This document shows, one piece after another, positions 1 to 10,075 of a stretch of DNA of 64,000 bases (position 1 is its first letter; each line of letters starts with the position of its first letter). The stretch is from Bedellia somnulentella (taxonomy: Eukaryota > Arthropoda > Insecta > Lepidoptera > Bedelliidae): assembly GCA_963576735.1 (NCBI GenBank), contig OY755178.1, positions 16,058,001 to 16,122,000 of the forward strand, in the 5' to 3' direction. Position numbers and translations under genes: made by a program. The notes under the pieces were generated by a model. That model was not told where the DNA came from. It worked only from the letters and a program-made list of their open reading frames with translations, and did no database searches.

Positions 1-24
1 TACTCTAAGCCGACACTACACATC
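1..24 (-). repeat. SINE-A, head end only (cut by window edge)
   Basis: Reads TCTAAGCCGACACTACAC, the reverse complement of the SINE-A head. The rest lies outside the window. Confidence 0.7.
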
Positions 25-568
25 AATACGTTGATATGCATAGAAAAGCCAGGCGGGCCTACTTTAGGGCCTCAGGATTGAGAACTGGACGAATGGGCTA
101 TCGGGCAGCAATGTACCACGAATTTCTGCGGCTGGATTCCAACTATTTGCTATTTAATTGTTAATAATTTGGATATATATACCACAAATTCAAATGAAAA
201 AAAAAACATTGTTGTAGGTCCAACTTAAGCTTTGAATCCATTCTTCTCCGTATTTTAGACCATTTTTTACTGAGCTTTGAAGGCAGTGAAATGTTATCGA
301 ATAACTATAAATTCTCATAATCAAACTCACCAAAAAGAATAGAAAATGCTCCTTTAACGAAATTCCATCAGCTAATTGGTCAGTGTGATTCCCCACGATC
401 TGCTCAGCGGGCGGTCGGTAACTTTATTAAATAGTGGTTAAAGTTGTTCGTTACATAACTAAGATACTGCATCAGTGATATCGAGAAAACTCAGTTTATG
501 TGTGTTATTTTAAACTTGGCTTACAAAATAAAGGCGTGACGATATTTTTAGTGATAGTGATAATTTAG
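25..568. other. Anonymous AT-rich stretch
   Basis: No coding family or repeat recognised. A 68-codon open frame on the minus strand has no family features. Confidence 0.5.
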
Positions 569-650
569 GCGACGTCCTTGGCTGAGTGGATAGGTTAGGA
601 CTAGCCTTTCGGTCCGGAGGTTGTGGGTTCGATCCCCGCTGGTAGCAATA
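569..650 (+). repeat. tRNA-like sequence (SINE head or tRNA pseudogene)
   Basis: A-box-like TGGCTGAGTGG at about 579 and B-box GGTTCGATCCC at 626-636 lie at tRNA spacing, and the T-stem pairs. The would-be acceptor arms do not pair, so this is not a functional tRNA gene. It may be the RNA polymerase III promoter of a SINE. Confidence 0.6.
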
Positions 651-1224
651 TTAATCAGTATAAATTATTGTTTCCTAGTCTTGTGTGTTATTTATATATG
701 TATAATATAATTCAACTTTCTAATATAATAAAAAAAAATAACAAAAAAGATCGTTAGAAGACCATTGAGCATGTCATGGTTAAAGGTTTTAATTAAAAAT
801 ACTCGCAAATGAATTCAGTGGTGAATTTGATTAGCTTAAAAACACAATGTGAAGGTATTTAAAATAAGATTTAAATATTCGTGCTATTTCAGTATAGCCT
901 GTATAATCATATAATTTTCTTGAATCCAATTCTATTTAAATAAAAAACATTTTGGAAAACTAAAAGCCGTACTATTTATATATGCGTACAAAAAAGTTTA
1001 AAACAACATTTGGTCCTGAACCTAGTAACTTTCAGTAAATTCCGTGGTCGTAAGCCTTTGCAATATTAGCTCTATGGTCGTGTTTTAGTTTCTGAAATTA
1101 TTATTTATGTTAATGGCATCCCCAAGCAGCAAAAATGTGTTTATAATGGTTGTTTTGAAACTATATAGAAAAGTTTTTTTAATAAGATGTGTAAAATACA
1201 TGTTTTTACGAAGGTGAAAGTCCA
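651..1224. other. Anonymous AT-rich stretch
   Basis: No repeat or gene recognised; poly-A and poly-T runs only. Confidence 0.45.
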
Positions 1225-1344
1225 TAGTGAAAGGAATACAAGAGCATGTATGAGAAGATTGTGATAGAAGCAAGTGACATTTATCGGGACAAAGTGGCGA
1301 TCTATAGTCTCTGCCTACCCCTATAGGAGCAACGGGCGTGACGA
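1225..1344 (+). mobile_element. RTE-1 LINE, 3' terminal fragment
   Basis: Holds the RTE-1 end: a CATGTATGAGAAGATTG-like segment, GACAAAGTGGCGATC, CTCTGCCTACCCC and GGGCGTGA. It abuts the tRNA-like segment that follows. Confidence 0.75.
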
Positions 1345-1392
1345 CACAGGCGGGAATTGAACCCGCGACCTCGGGTATACGCCCCGATACTC
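1345..1392 (-). repeat. tRNA-like 3' half (SINE-C fragment)
   Basis: On the minus strand it reads GGCGTATACCCGAGGTCGCG then GGTTCAATTCCCGCC, a good T-arm and B box. A near-identical 3' half lies on the plus strand at 21176-21225, so this is a dispersed tRNA-derived family. Confidence 0.6.
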
Positions 1393-1462
1393 TGGAAACG
1401 CAAACACTACTAAAACGTGTAAAACAAATAAAGTATAGAAGAATTTCGCGCTGGCAGCCATT

Positions 1463-1490
1463 GACACGGTAGCTCAATTGGCAGAGCGTA
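1463..1490 (+). repeat. tRNA-like 5' half
   Basis: GGTAGCTCAATTGGCAGAGC is a standard tRNA D-arm and A box. No T-arm follows; sequence turns AT-rich. It may be the 5' half of the family whose 3' half is at 1345-1392. Confidence 0.5.
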
Positions 1491-1608
1491 AATAAAGAAT
1501 TTATTAGTCATAAATTATCCACTTTATTGATACCTGTTTATTCCGACCTAGTATTTATCTTTGTACTGTCTAAATAATGAATAGCACCAAAAGCGATGTA
1601 AACTTATC

Positions 1609-1722
1609 AACACCAAAAACAATTATTTTATAATATTTCCCCTACTTAACATCCCAATGTGGCTGAGAAATTTCTGATTCTCTAGGTCTGGCTACCCGTT
1701 TTATGATTTATAGCCTATATGT
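1609..1722 (+). repeat. SINE-A, 3' half
   Basis: Matches SINE-A from the CACCAA.AAC block through TGTGGCTGAG and TCTGGCTACCC to TTATAGCC. It is directly followed by a fuller copy in the same orientation. Confidence 0.7.
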
Positions 1723-1723
1723 T

Positions 1724-1978
1724 TGTGCCGTGTAAAGGCGGCTTAGAATGTTGCACCCCTTTCTACCCACGGGTAATCGTAAGAGGCGACTAAGGGTATG
1801 GGGCTTTTTTAAGTTACTTTTGGGCGATGCGGTCGGAGATCCATCACCAACGATACTTTATTTCTAATATCTTGTCCACTATCACCTTCCAAATGTTGCT
1901 GAGGAATTTCTACTTCTGAAGTTCTGGCTACCCCGATTAGGGATTTATAGCCATAACTATTCGTATGCATGTATGTTA
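1724..1978 (+). repeat. SINE-A, near full length
   Basis: Contains in order the head (GGCTTAGAAT), CTACCCACGGGT, GGCGACTAAGGGT, GGGCGATGCGG, CCATCACCAACG, CTGGCTACCCC and a degraded TATGTATG tail. Belongs to the CCC/GGG head subfamily. Confidence 0.85.
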
Positions 1979-2647
1979 TTTAAGTCACTGGTGAAATTGA
2001 GCTATTTAATGGTTTTTCACGTTTCTTTTAAAGATGTCAGCTTAAATCGTTCTCAAGTGGCATTATCGAGAGTCTTGGCATAAATCATTCGAAGGCTATT
2101 GACAAAATCGAAGGCTTTGATTGAGCGGACTAGATAGGCTGGTGCAGATTACTGATTTTGTAAATGTTACTGAGTATATATTTTTCGATGGTTTTCAAAT
2201 AAATAGTTGTGAAGAGATTCTGTGGTTAAGAGTTTTAGATGCTATGTTTTAAGAATTTGCAATGCTAAAGAATTGGTCATTTTCATAAATGGTTTGGCAG
2301 TGTTTATTCAAGATTTACTTTTAATTGGGGAATGTTATGATGACAATTATTGGTAGAGTTTTAAATGTTCAATGTTAGACATGAAATTACTCTTGAAATT
2401 TTCTTTCCGAATTCTTATTCTACTTTTCCTTTCCACAGGGAAACGACAAGCAGAAAAAGGTAGTTCGGCTTTTCCAAGGATGTAATATTTTCATCTCAAA
2501 CGTTCACGCTAAAAATCCCCGAATTTGTGGCAAAGGCACCTAACACTTATTTGATCATGACTTAACCAAATAGGAGTATTCAGGTACTCATGTATTCACG
2601 TATTGCTTTGGCTATGCATGATATTACCCGTTTGAACTAGTACAACT
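1979..2647. other. Anonymous stretch
   Basis: AT-rich; no coding or repeat family recognised. Confidence 0.45.
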
Positions 2648-2649
2648 TT

Positions 2650-2898
2650 GCCGTGTAGTGCTGGCTTAGAATGTCGCTACCCCTTTCTACCCAAGGGTGT
2701 CGTAAAAGGCGACTAAGGGTATTGGGACTTTTTGTTGGATTTTTGGGCGATGCGGTTGGAGACCCATCACCAAAACCATTTATTTTGCCGCCTTTTCCCC
2801 ACTCAACATCCAAAAGTGGCTGAGGAATTAATAATTCCTCGGCTCTGGCTACCCCTTCTAGGGAATTATAGCCGTGAGTATATGTATGTATGTATACT
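2650..2898 (+). repeat. SINE-A, full length
   Basis: Head GTGTAGTGCTGGCTTAGAAT to tail GTGAGTATATGTATGTATG. CCC/GGG head subfamily. The tail is followed within about 25 bp by an RTE-1 fragment in the same orientation. Confidence 0.9.
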
Positions 2899-2921
2899 AT
2901 ACGTTCATAGAAATATCAAAA

Positions 2922-3160
2922 AGAGGATGGGTGATAGTAAATTGGTGAAAAATATCTATGGAGCAAATGTGGAAGATAAGGTCAGTAGAGGCCGACTACA
3001 GAGGACACATTTGGACCAAATAGAGAGAGTGCTTAAAAAGGCAGCCGTCCGAAGTATGAAGAATAAAAGAGCTTGTATGAAAAGATTGCTTGTATGAAGG
3101 GTTTCCCCGGATCTCTGCCTACTCCAATAGGAAATAATGGCGTGAGTATATGTATGTATG
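2922..3160 (+). mobile_element. RTE-1 LINE, 3' fragment of ORF2
   Basis: Translates to the C-terminal end of an RTE-type reverse-transcriptase ORF (…RMGDSKLVKNIYGANVE… to KNKRACMKRL), collinear with the better copy at 31485-31844. It ends CTGCCTACTCC, GGCGTGAGTATATGTATG. Severe 5' truncation is typical of target-primed reverse transcription. Confidence 0.85.
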
Positions 3161-4100
3161 TATCTAAATCCATACTAGTCCATACTATCCATACTAATAT
3201 TATAAATCGGAAAGTGAGTTTGTTTGTTTGTTTATTTGTTCTTCTTTCACGCCGCAACTACCGAACCGATTGCTTTGAAATTTTGCAGACATATAGTTAG
3301 AAGTCCAGATTAAATTAAATAGTACTTTTATACCGGAATCACTAATGGATTTTAGCAGCGAAATCTTCAACCTTTCAGCTGTAACCTTATAAAAGAGCGC
3401 GGTGTTGTTTGCATGTTTACCAATAGATGGCGCTGTCGGTACTTTCTACATCGCGGTATGATTTCTTCTTTATTGGAGTATATTGGGCCGCCTATCCGGC
3501 TTAGTTGAAACCTATCCGACTTAGCTTAGGTACATTTAAACGGCACGGCAAAAACAGTTAAGGTGACGCCGCATAGGCCGCAGGGCCAGCAGCACCGAGC
3601 CGGAGGGGTTTTAGTCGGTAAAAGTCCGACATACCCCATGAGGATTTCCCCTCCGGTAAACAAAAAAAATAATAATATTGGTACAGTTTACAGCATTGGT
3701 TCCGACATATGTTGGTATTTGTAACTTGAAATTATATTAATAGAGATCATCGTTACTTGCATTTTACGAGTCATTTACTTAGTTGCTGTTTTATCTTAAT
3801 TGACTGTTGCTCGCTTTCTTTGGTGTCCTCAATTTCTTTCCACTATTGTATTATATTGAAGTATTTAATAGATTTTAGGTTTTTCGCAGTAGGCTGAATA
3901 ATAGTTAGGTTAGTTTAGTGCGCTTTGTTCGTCGTTTAGATTTTTATAGTTTACTTAGGGATATTTTTTGGTTCCTACTATTTAAGATTGAATTGTGTAT
4001 GTAAAGATTTCAGGTTTTAAGCAGTAATTGAATAATTGTTAGGTTAGGTTCGTCGCTTTGTTGGTCGTTTAGATTTTTATAGTTTACTCATATTTACGCA

Positions 4101-4508
4101 ATGCCTCGCAAACGTAAATCTAATTTATCGAGCACCTCATATAAAGCTCGGGCAATGAAAATTGCGCGATCTCAGGAATCGTCTCTCCATGCTGAATTAA
4201 GAAGGCGCGAACAAGCAGATCGTCAGGCTGCTTTGAGAGCTGCTGAGCTACCATCTCAACGCCAGCAAAGACTTGAAGAGCAAGCCGCTCGCCAAGCTTT
4301 GTTGAGGGCCTCTGAGAATGATATTCGTACACAAGTTCGTTTATCGCAACAGGCTCAACGTCAGACAGCACTAAGGGCGTTAGAGTCGCCTCTTCAAACG
4401 CAGCTACGTTTGGAAGAGCAAGCAGAAAGACAAGTAGTTTTAGTATCTAGAAACATAAAACTTGGTGCGATTGAATTTATGATATTCATCTATCAATCAA
4501 TTATCTAA
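4101..4508 (+). CDS. Truncated Helitron protein N-terminus with 23-residue repeats
   Basis: 135 codons, ATG start, TAA stop. The protein starts with a basic MPRKRK tail. From about residue 38 it carries three consecutive 23-residue repeats and part of a fourth, each shaped E/Q-Q-A-x-R-Q-x-x-L-R-A then …R-L-E. The period and Arg/Gln/Glu pattern resemble the STPR (score-and-three) peptide repeat known from silkworm FMBP-1, a DNA-binding repeat; that link is recognition, not a search result. The last 20 or so residues are hydrophobic, look unrelated and run into the SINE-A insertion. The catalytic domains that normally follow are missing. The lack of internal stops suggests recent truncation or chance. 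Confidence 0.6.
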   Translation: MPRKRKSNLSSTSYKARAMKIARSQESSLHAELRRREQADRQAALRAAELPSQRQQRLEEQAARQALLRASENDIRTQVRLSQQAQRQTALRALESPLQTQLRLEEQAERQVVLVSRNIKLGAIEFMIFIYQSII

Positions 4509-4512
4509 ATTC

Positions 4513-4665
4513 TATAAAAGGGTAGCCATAGCTTCAGAGATAGTAATTCTTCATCCACTTTTGGAAATAGATTAGGGAAAAGGTAGTTAAATAAAGATTT
4601 TAGTGATGGCTCACCAACTTCATCGCCCAACAATCACTTAAAAAGGGTCAATGTCCTTTATATCC
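4513..4665 (-). repeat. SINE-A fragment inside the Helitron
   Basis: Minus-strand copy running from AGGGGTAGCC-like (AAGGGTAGCCATAGC) through CATCCACTTTTGGAA and TCATCGCCCAACAATCACTT. Tail and most of the head are missing. Confidence 0.7.
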
Positions 4666-4793
4666 TTTACAACGCCCGCGGGAATATAAATGTATATAAA
4701 AAATAGAAGTTAAGATAGTGTTTTGGTATTTTGAATGTAAACCGGATGCAAAAAATGAAGTCCACGCGGACGAAGTCGCGGGCAAAAAGCTAG

Positions 4794-5255
4794 TATAAAA
4801 TAAATATGAGTGATGAATGAATACGAATACATTTATTATTATTGATGCAGTGACCAAAATATTTGTCTGCAATCTATGAGGCCGCGGTCCTCAGTTAATG
4901 CATTTCGATTGCCTTTTGAAATTCATGAGGAAACCCTTGAAGAGCTTAGATTTTCAAGATGCATCTTAATATCGACTTTCGGCTGACGATGGAGATTCAT
5001 TCAAATTCAACCCTACCGAATTTAATCAATATTAGATCTCAAAAAGTGATTTAATACATAAGTATACATACAAAAGCGAAGCCGTACTGGCCATAGCTGA
5101 TGTGTTGTGTGTTTGTAAGAAGTGGCAATTTTTGAGGTATTTGGGCATTTTAAGTGATCTTTGGGCGATGTCATTGCAGACCAATTACCAACTACCTATA
5201 TAAAACCCCACCCTTCAACCCATAGCTTTAGAATAAAAAATCTTCAGCCACTCTG
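4794..5255. other. Anonymous stretch
   Basis: AT-rich; a weak SINE-A-like piece (GGGCATTTTAAGTGATCTTTGGGCGATG) at about 5144-5172. Nothing else recognised. Confidence 0.4.
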
Positions 5256-5612
5256 GACCGTAATAGTCCAGTGGGTAGAACACTCGGTTATCGTGCAAAC
5301 GACTACTGTTCAAATCCTGGGTCGGGCCTACACCAATTTGTCTTTTCTAAAGACATATGTGTGGTTAATTTATCATGGTTGTTAACGGTGAGGGAAAACA
5401 TCGTGAGGAAACTCACATGGCTGAGTTGTACTTAGTCATGTGACAGTGTATTCGTACAAAACGGCGATAGGCCTGCCCCCTATCACGTGAGTACACTGTC
5501 CATGCAAAACGTGGGTACTCTGAACACCAGGTGACAAAGTCACGTGATGTTCAGAAGTATATGTACCTCTGCCAACCCCTTCGGGGATATTCGGCGTGAA
5601 CGTTTATGCTTA
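5256..5612 (+). repeat. SINE-B, near full length
   Basis: tRNA-like head with A box (TAGTCCAGTGGGT) and B box (GTTCAAATCC), then the core TTATCATGGTTGTTAACGG and GTGAGGAAAC, then CTCTGCCAACCCC and GGCGTGAACGTTTATG. Promoter is RNA polymerase III type by sequence. Confidence 0.85.
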
Positions 5613-5624
5613 TTTATTATTATA

Positions 5625-5745
5625 CTCTGGAAGGTGAGTTGGGAAACGATTGTGAAATAAAGGTCATTGGTGATGGGTCTCCAATAGCATCGCCTAACAA
5701 TTACTTAAAAAGGTCAATCAACCTAAGTTGCGTCTTACAACACAC
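5625..5745 (-). repeat. SINE-A fragment
   Basis: Minus-strand middle portion: GAAATAAAGGTCATTGGTG, ATGGGTCTCCAA, CATCGCCTAACAATTACTT. Abuts the SINE-B tail. Confidence 0.6.
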
Positions 5746-5777
5746 AAAAAAACAAACAAATATCTTAATAAAAAGTT

Positions 5778-6030
5778 GTATGCCGTGTGGAGCCAGTTTA
5801 GAATTCTACTACCCCTTTCTACCCAAGGGTGTCGTCAGATTCGATTAAGGGTATGAAGCTTTTTTAAGTTGTTTTTTGGTCGATGCGGTTGAAGGCCCAT
5901 CACCAATGATACTTTATTTCTACCATCTTGTCCCCTATTACCTTCCAGATGTGGCTGAGAAGTTTCTAGCTCTGGATCTCTGGCTACCCCTTTTTGGGAT
6001 TTATGGCCGTCAGTATATGTATGTACTTAT
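5778..6030 (+). repeat. SINE-A, full length
   Basis: Head GCCGTGTGGAGCCAGTTTAG to tail CAGTATATGTATGTAC. CCC/GGG head subfamily with a damaged inner stem. Confidence 0.85.
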
Positions 6031-6245
6031 GTTCTATGCCGTAAAAGAAGTAGCAGAAGTGTAATACTTCTGAACATCAAATCGCATCCTTTCACCACAC
6101 ACACAATAAATCACGTATTTATACATGTCTGAAAATTACGTGGGTAGCATTAGTTGTATGGAAGTAAAACATATAATTAGGTAATCTTCATGCATAACAT
6201 ATTTTTAAATCTGTTTTTCATTTACATTAATTTTTTACTTTTTTT

Positions 6246-6464
6246 ATCACGGTTGTTAACGGTGAGGGAAAACATGATGAGGAAACCCACATGGCTAAGT
6301 TGTAGTTAGTTATGTGACAGTGTATTCGTACCAAACTAAACGTGAGTACACTGTCCTATCAAAACGTGGGGACTCTGAACACCAGGTGACAAAGTCACGC
6401 GATGTTCAGAAGTATTAGTACCTTTGCCAACCCCCTTCAAGGATATTCGGCGTGAACGTCTGAG
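6246..6464 (+). repeat. SINE-B, 5' truncated
   Basis: Starts in the core (ATCACGGTTGTTAACGG), keeps GAGGAAACCCACATGG and ends GGCGTGAACG. The tRNA-like head is missing. Confidence 0.8.
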
Positions 6465-6565
6465 TCTTGAGTCTTAAGCTTATACTATTTTTGATGGCAG
6501 AGTTTAAAATTTCGCACTGTTGTATATAAATAGCAAAAGAGTAGTATGATCCTTTAATTTACTTA

Positions 6566-6622
6566 CTTACTTATACTCACGCCCATTATTCCCATTGGGG
6601 TAGGCAGAGACTATCGATCTTA
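6566..6622 (-). mobile_element. RTE-1 LINE, extreme 3' end
   Basis: Minus strand: ATACTCACGCCCATTATTCC, CATTGGGGTAGGCAGAGACT, ATCGATC. About 57 bp remain. Confidence 0.75.
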
Positions 6623-6669
6623 TATCGTACCTTTAATTTAAATTAATATTTTTATTATATCATTGTAAT

Positions 6670-6800
6670 AACTCCCAAACGGCTTAAGCAGATATCCAGA
6701 ACCAGACATTCTTCAGGTAATGTTGGAAAAACTGAAAAATGTCGTGTCGGGAAAATAATGTAAAATAAAGGATGATGGTGATGGTTACCAGACGCATCGC
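6670..6800 (-). repeat. SINE-A, decayed
   Basis: Weak but collinear match: GGAAAATAATGTAAAATAAAG, GGTGATGGTTACCAGACGCATCGC. Confidence 0.45.
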
Positions 6801-6897
6801 TCGCTCTATCAAAATTTGAGATTTTTCTTAAAAATATTTCTAAAACAAACTATTTCTTACACAAGTTCAATACATAACATAACATATAACATAAAAA

Positions 6898-7250
6898 CAT
6901 AAACGTTCACGCCGAATATCCCCGAAGGGGTTGGCAGAGGTACTAATACTTCTGAACATCACGTGATTTTGTCACCTGGTATTCAGAGTACCCACGTTTT
7001 GCATGGACAGTGTACTTACGTGATAGGGGGCAGGCCTATCGACGTTTTGTACGAATACACTGTCACATGACTAAGTACAACTCAGCCATGTGGGTTTCCT
7101 CACGATGTTTTCCCTCACCGTTAACAACCATGATAAATTAACCACACATATGTCTTTAGAAAAGACAAATTGGTGTAGGCCTGACCCAGGATTTGAACAC
7201 TAGTCGATTGTACGATAACTGAGTGTTCTACCCACTGGGCTATCACACAA
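6898..7250 (-). repeat. SINE-B, full length
   Basis: From AAACGTTCACGCCGAATATC to the tRNA-like head (…CCCACTGGGCTATCAC) on the minus strand. Very similar to the copies at 5256 and 49946. Confidence 0.9.
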
Positions 7251-7439
7251 TTAATATCTTGTAATATTCAAAACTATTAGTACCTCTGCAACTTTTCGGG
7301 GCAATGCGGCGTGAAAGTGAAGTTTTAGATAAATATGCATGTTTAAAAAAAGGATTCGACCTATTTACTGCGTTCTTCGCTACATATTTCAAACCTAGAA
7401 CTCGCAGAAAAAACGACAGTTAAAAAAAGAACACAAAAC

Positions 7440-7555
7440 GTGACATTCAAAAATGGAATGCGGAAGTTGCGCGCGCGAAATTACACAGCTCAGAATCCCG
7501 CCCGCCACTTCCGTTTCCGGGGCCCGCCGCACTTGGGCCCTCGCTGTTTACTTAG
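7440..7555. other. GC-rich island
   Basis: About 115 bp with GCGCGCGCG, CCCGCCCGCC and GGGGCCCGCCGC in otherwise AT-rich DNA. No ORF, no repeat match inside the window. Function unknown. Confidence 0.4.
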
Positions 7556-7682
7556 GTTGTTTTGTAAAAATATCTTATAAATGTTTGAGAGATTTATTTG
7601 TTTAACGTTTTTTAGATTTAGCTTTTTTTGTATTGGGAATAAGGACGGCGTGAACGTATTTATTTACTCTAGACTCAAGCGT

Positions 7683-7990
7683 TTACGACGTTTATTCCCG
7701 AAGGGGTTGGCAGAAGTGCTAATACTTCTGACCCTCACGTATCATCGCCACCTGGTGTTCAGAGTACCAAAGTTTTGCTTGGACAGTGTACTCACGTTAT
7801 AGGGGGCCTATCGCCGTTTTGTACGAAAACACTGTTACATGACTGAGAACAACTTAGTCCTATGGGTTTCCTCACGGTGTTTTTCCTCACCGTTAAAAAC
7901 AATGATAAATAACCACACATATGACTTTAGAAGAGACAAATTAATGTAGGCCGACCCGGGATTTAAACTCACGCCTGTCTGTATTGCAGG
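7683..7990 (-). repeat. SINE-B, diverged
   Basis: Minus-strand copy starting at TTCCCGAAGGGGTTGGCAGA and running through the GTGTTTTTCCTCACCG core to a poorly kept tRNA-like head. It is an older copy than the one at 6898. Confidence 0.75.
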
Positions 7991-8537
7991 AGGTTCAATA
8001 ACAATCACGGCTGTACACAGGCAAATAATTCTAGGTTAAGCAATATTACGTTTGACCAGACGGTCAAAGGATTTTTTATTACAATATTCAGAGCCACAAA
8101 TTTAATCTTAAATAACAGTTTAATATTCATAAATAACAAGAAAAATGCAATGGATAGGGAAACAAAAGCAAGTATTGGTGATGCGGCTTATATACACTAA
8201 AAATCACTTGAAAAAAAATTGGGCTAGTCCAATTCTACGCTGCAACAACACAGTCCTTTGTTTGTAAGGGCTAATCTTCAGAATATCTGAACGGATCATA
8301 AAATTTTGCTTAACACTGGTTTAAAAAAAATTGCTTCCTATATACACCCCTAAAATATTTATGTAAATATGTGTATCTACCCTCTTTAAACCTAAAAGGG
8401 TAAGCAGAAATATTTTATCACATCACAAAATTTTCTTGCTGTCAAATGTTTCTTTCTACTACCCGATGTGGTAACGACATTTAATTGTTTATTTATTCGC
8501 TTCAAACGCCAGTTATCTTGCTACGGTTTAATTTAAA
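7991..8537. other. Anonymous stretch
   Basis: No gene or repeat recognised. Confidence 0.4.
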
Positions 8538-9390
8538 ATGTCGATTAGAAATTGCAAACAAAGTTATGATCGTTTTTGTTGTGTATGTGATAAAGTTTGT
8601 ATTTTTTAAAAAGATTTACTTTTGCAAATCAAGATAAAAAGTGGGTGCCTCACATATCTTGCAAAAGCTGTAGAGAGAAACGGGAGAAAGTGTTTACCTT
8701 CCATTTGGTTCACCAATGCTATGGAGAGAACCGAGTAATAATGAAACTGATTGTAACTTTTGTGATACGAAGACATTTGAATATAAAAAAAAAGAATAAG
8801 GCAAGTATTATATATGCCGAAGTTCCGTCTGTTACTGAGCCGATTTAACATTCGAAAGATCTACCACATCCAGCTTGTCCCAGTACTTCAAATGTAAATT
8901 TAATAGATGATGACAATAACAATGATGTTGAATTGAAGTCGATTTCTAGTGATTCTGACAAATTTTTACCTTAAGAAAACCCTCCACATGTAATTAACCT
9001 GTGCGAACAGCCTAATTAAATTATCTTATAAAAGATTTACAGTTATCAAGAAGATCTTGGCTCCCGCTTACGACAATGGAACTTGTTACTACTAGACACA
9101 AAAGTTACGTTATTCAGAATCAGAAGTAAAATTTACTCAGAATTTTTCAAAAAAGGTGAGTATTGTTATTATACTAATATCCCGGGACTTTTTGAAGCAA
9201 TAAATCAAAACTATGATAAAACAGAGTAACGTCTTTTCATAAACTCTTCGAAAAGTAGCCTGAAAGCTATTTTATTACAAAACGGAAATAAGAAACCGTC
9301 CATACCAATAGGACAAGCAGTAAATTGCAAAGAGATCTTAGAAACAATGCGTACTTTAAGAACATCAATAGAAAGTGTGTGGCGACCTCA
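8538..9390 (+). pseudogene. Decayed transposon-associated zinc-motif gene (family Z, copy 1)
   Basis: Conceptual translation across several stops and shifts is collinear with the gene at 34930-35788. Shared blocks: a C-x-V-C near the start, QDKKWVPHISCKSC, then LGSRLRQWNLL, a KVTLFRIR-like block, and RLFINSSKSSLKAILL with KKPSIPIGQA. The last block lies beyond the point where the 35-kb copy stops. It belongs, by recognition, to an uncharacterised family of proteins multiplied in insect and other animal genomes and probably carried by DNA transposons. At least four stops are visible (for example before the second exon-like block at about 8606 and after VTEPI at about 8847), so it is dead. No inverted ends found around it. 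Confidence 0.55.
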
Positions 9391-9954
9391 AATCATATAT
9401 ATCAAATAATCAGAGAGCACACTATAAAGGATATGTGATATAGGCTGATCACGCTAAATTTGGAATTGAAAACACAACTTGGAACTTACACAATATTTAT
9501 ATTTTCTATGCGCTAGTTAATAAAAAATACATAAATAAATTCAACTTATTTATATATCAATTTATCTAATTATCGTCTGCATACCTAGATATTTTTAATA
9601 AGGCAGACAATTAAAAAATAACATTAATAAAAGATCTTTTTCTTCTATTCTTTAAATTAAATCGTAATAAAAACTTTTCGACGCTTAAAACTTAATGGGA
9701 AGTTTGATGATCCTAGAAAACTCTTAGTATTTAGTTTGAATCTCACAACATACATCTATTTCACTTGCACTTAAGCTAAGCTCCGTATGTGTAACAGAGA
9801 CAGTCGATAGTTGACACTCGAATTAGTAGGGTGGTGTTTATACAGTTGTGTAGTACATACATAGGATCGGATGCGGGCACTTGCGTTACATCTGTCGGAC
9901 AAACAAAACCCTACAACTCGATTAAACTTTAACTAGAACAGTATACTAATACGA
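9391..9954. other. Anonymous stretch
   Basis: AT-rich; no gene or repeat recognised. Confidence 0.4.
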
Positions 9955-10075
9955 TGACGGATGATAGAGAATCTTTGCCTACTCCTATGGGAACTAGTGA
10001 CTTAAATATGTGCTAATAGTAAAGTACTAAAAGATTAGTAGAGCCAATGTGGATGTTAATGTTAATAACGAATAA
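9955..10075 (+). mobile_element. RTE-1 LINE, rearranged 3' pieces
   Basis: CTTTGCCTACTCCTATGGGA matches the RTE-1 end. It is followed, in the wrong order, by a GTAAAG…AGAGCCAATGTGGATGTTAATG piece that normally lies upstream of it. Old and rearranged. Confidence 0.5.

Larger units (their letters stand above)
3169..4793 (+). mobile_element. Helitron, internally deleted
   Basis: Starts TC (TCCATACTAG, repeated before TACTAATATTATAAAT) and ends GGGCAAAAAGCTAG, with A on the left and T on the right as expected for Helitron insertion. The left end has the GTTTGTTTGTTT run and CACGCCGCAACTACCGAACC block common in moth Helitrons. It keeps only the N-terminal region of the Rep/helicase ORF (4101-4508); the Rep and Pif1-like helicase domains are absent. 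A SINE-A fragment lies at 4513-4665. A diverged direct repeat (about 3850-3965 and 4000-4090) precedes the ORF. Confidence 0.75.

Noticed and set aside
569..650. A functional tRNA gene
   Set aside because: The acceptor arms do not pair, although the A and B boxes and T-stem are good.
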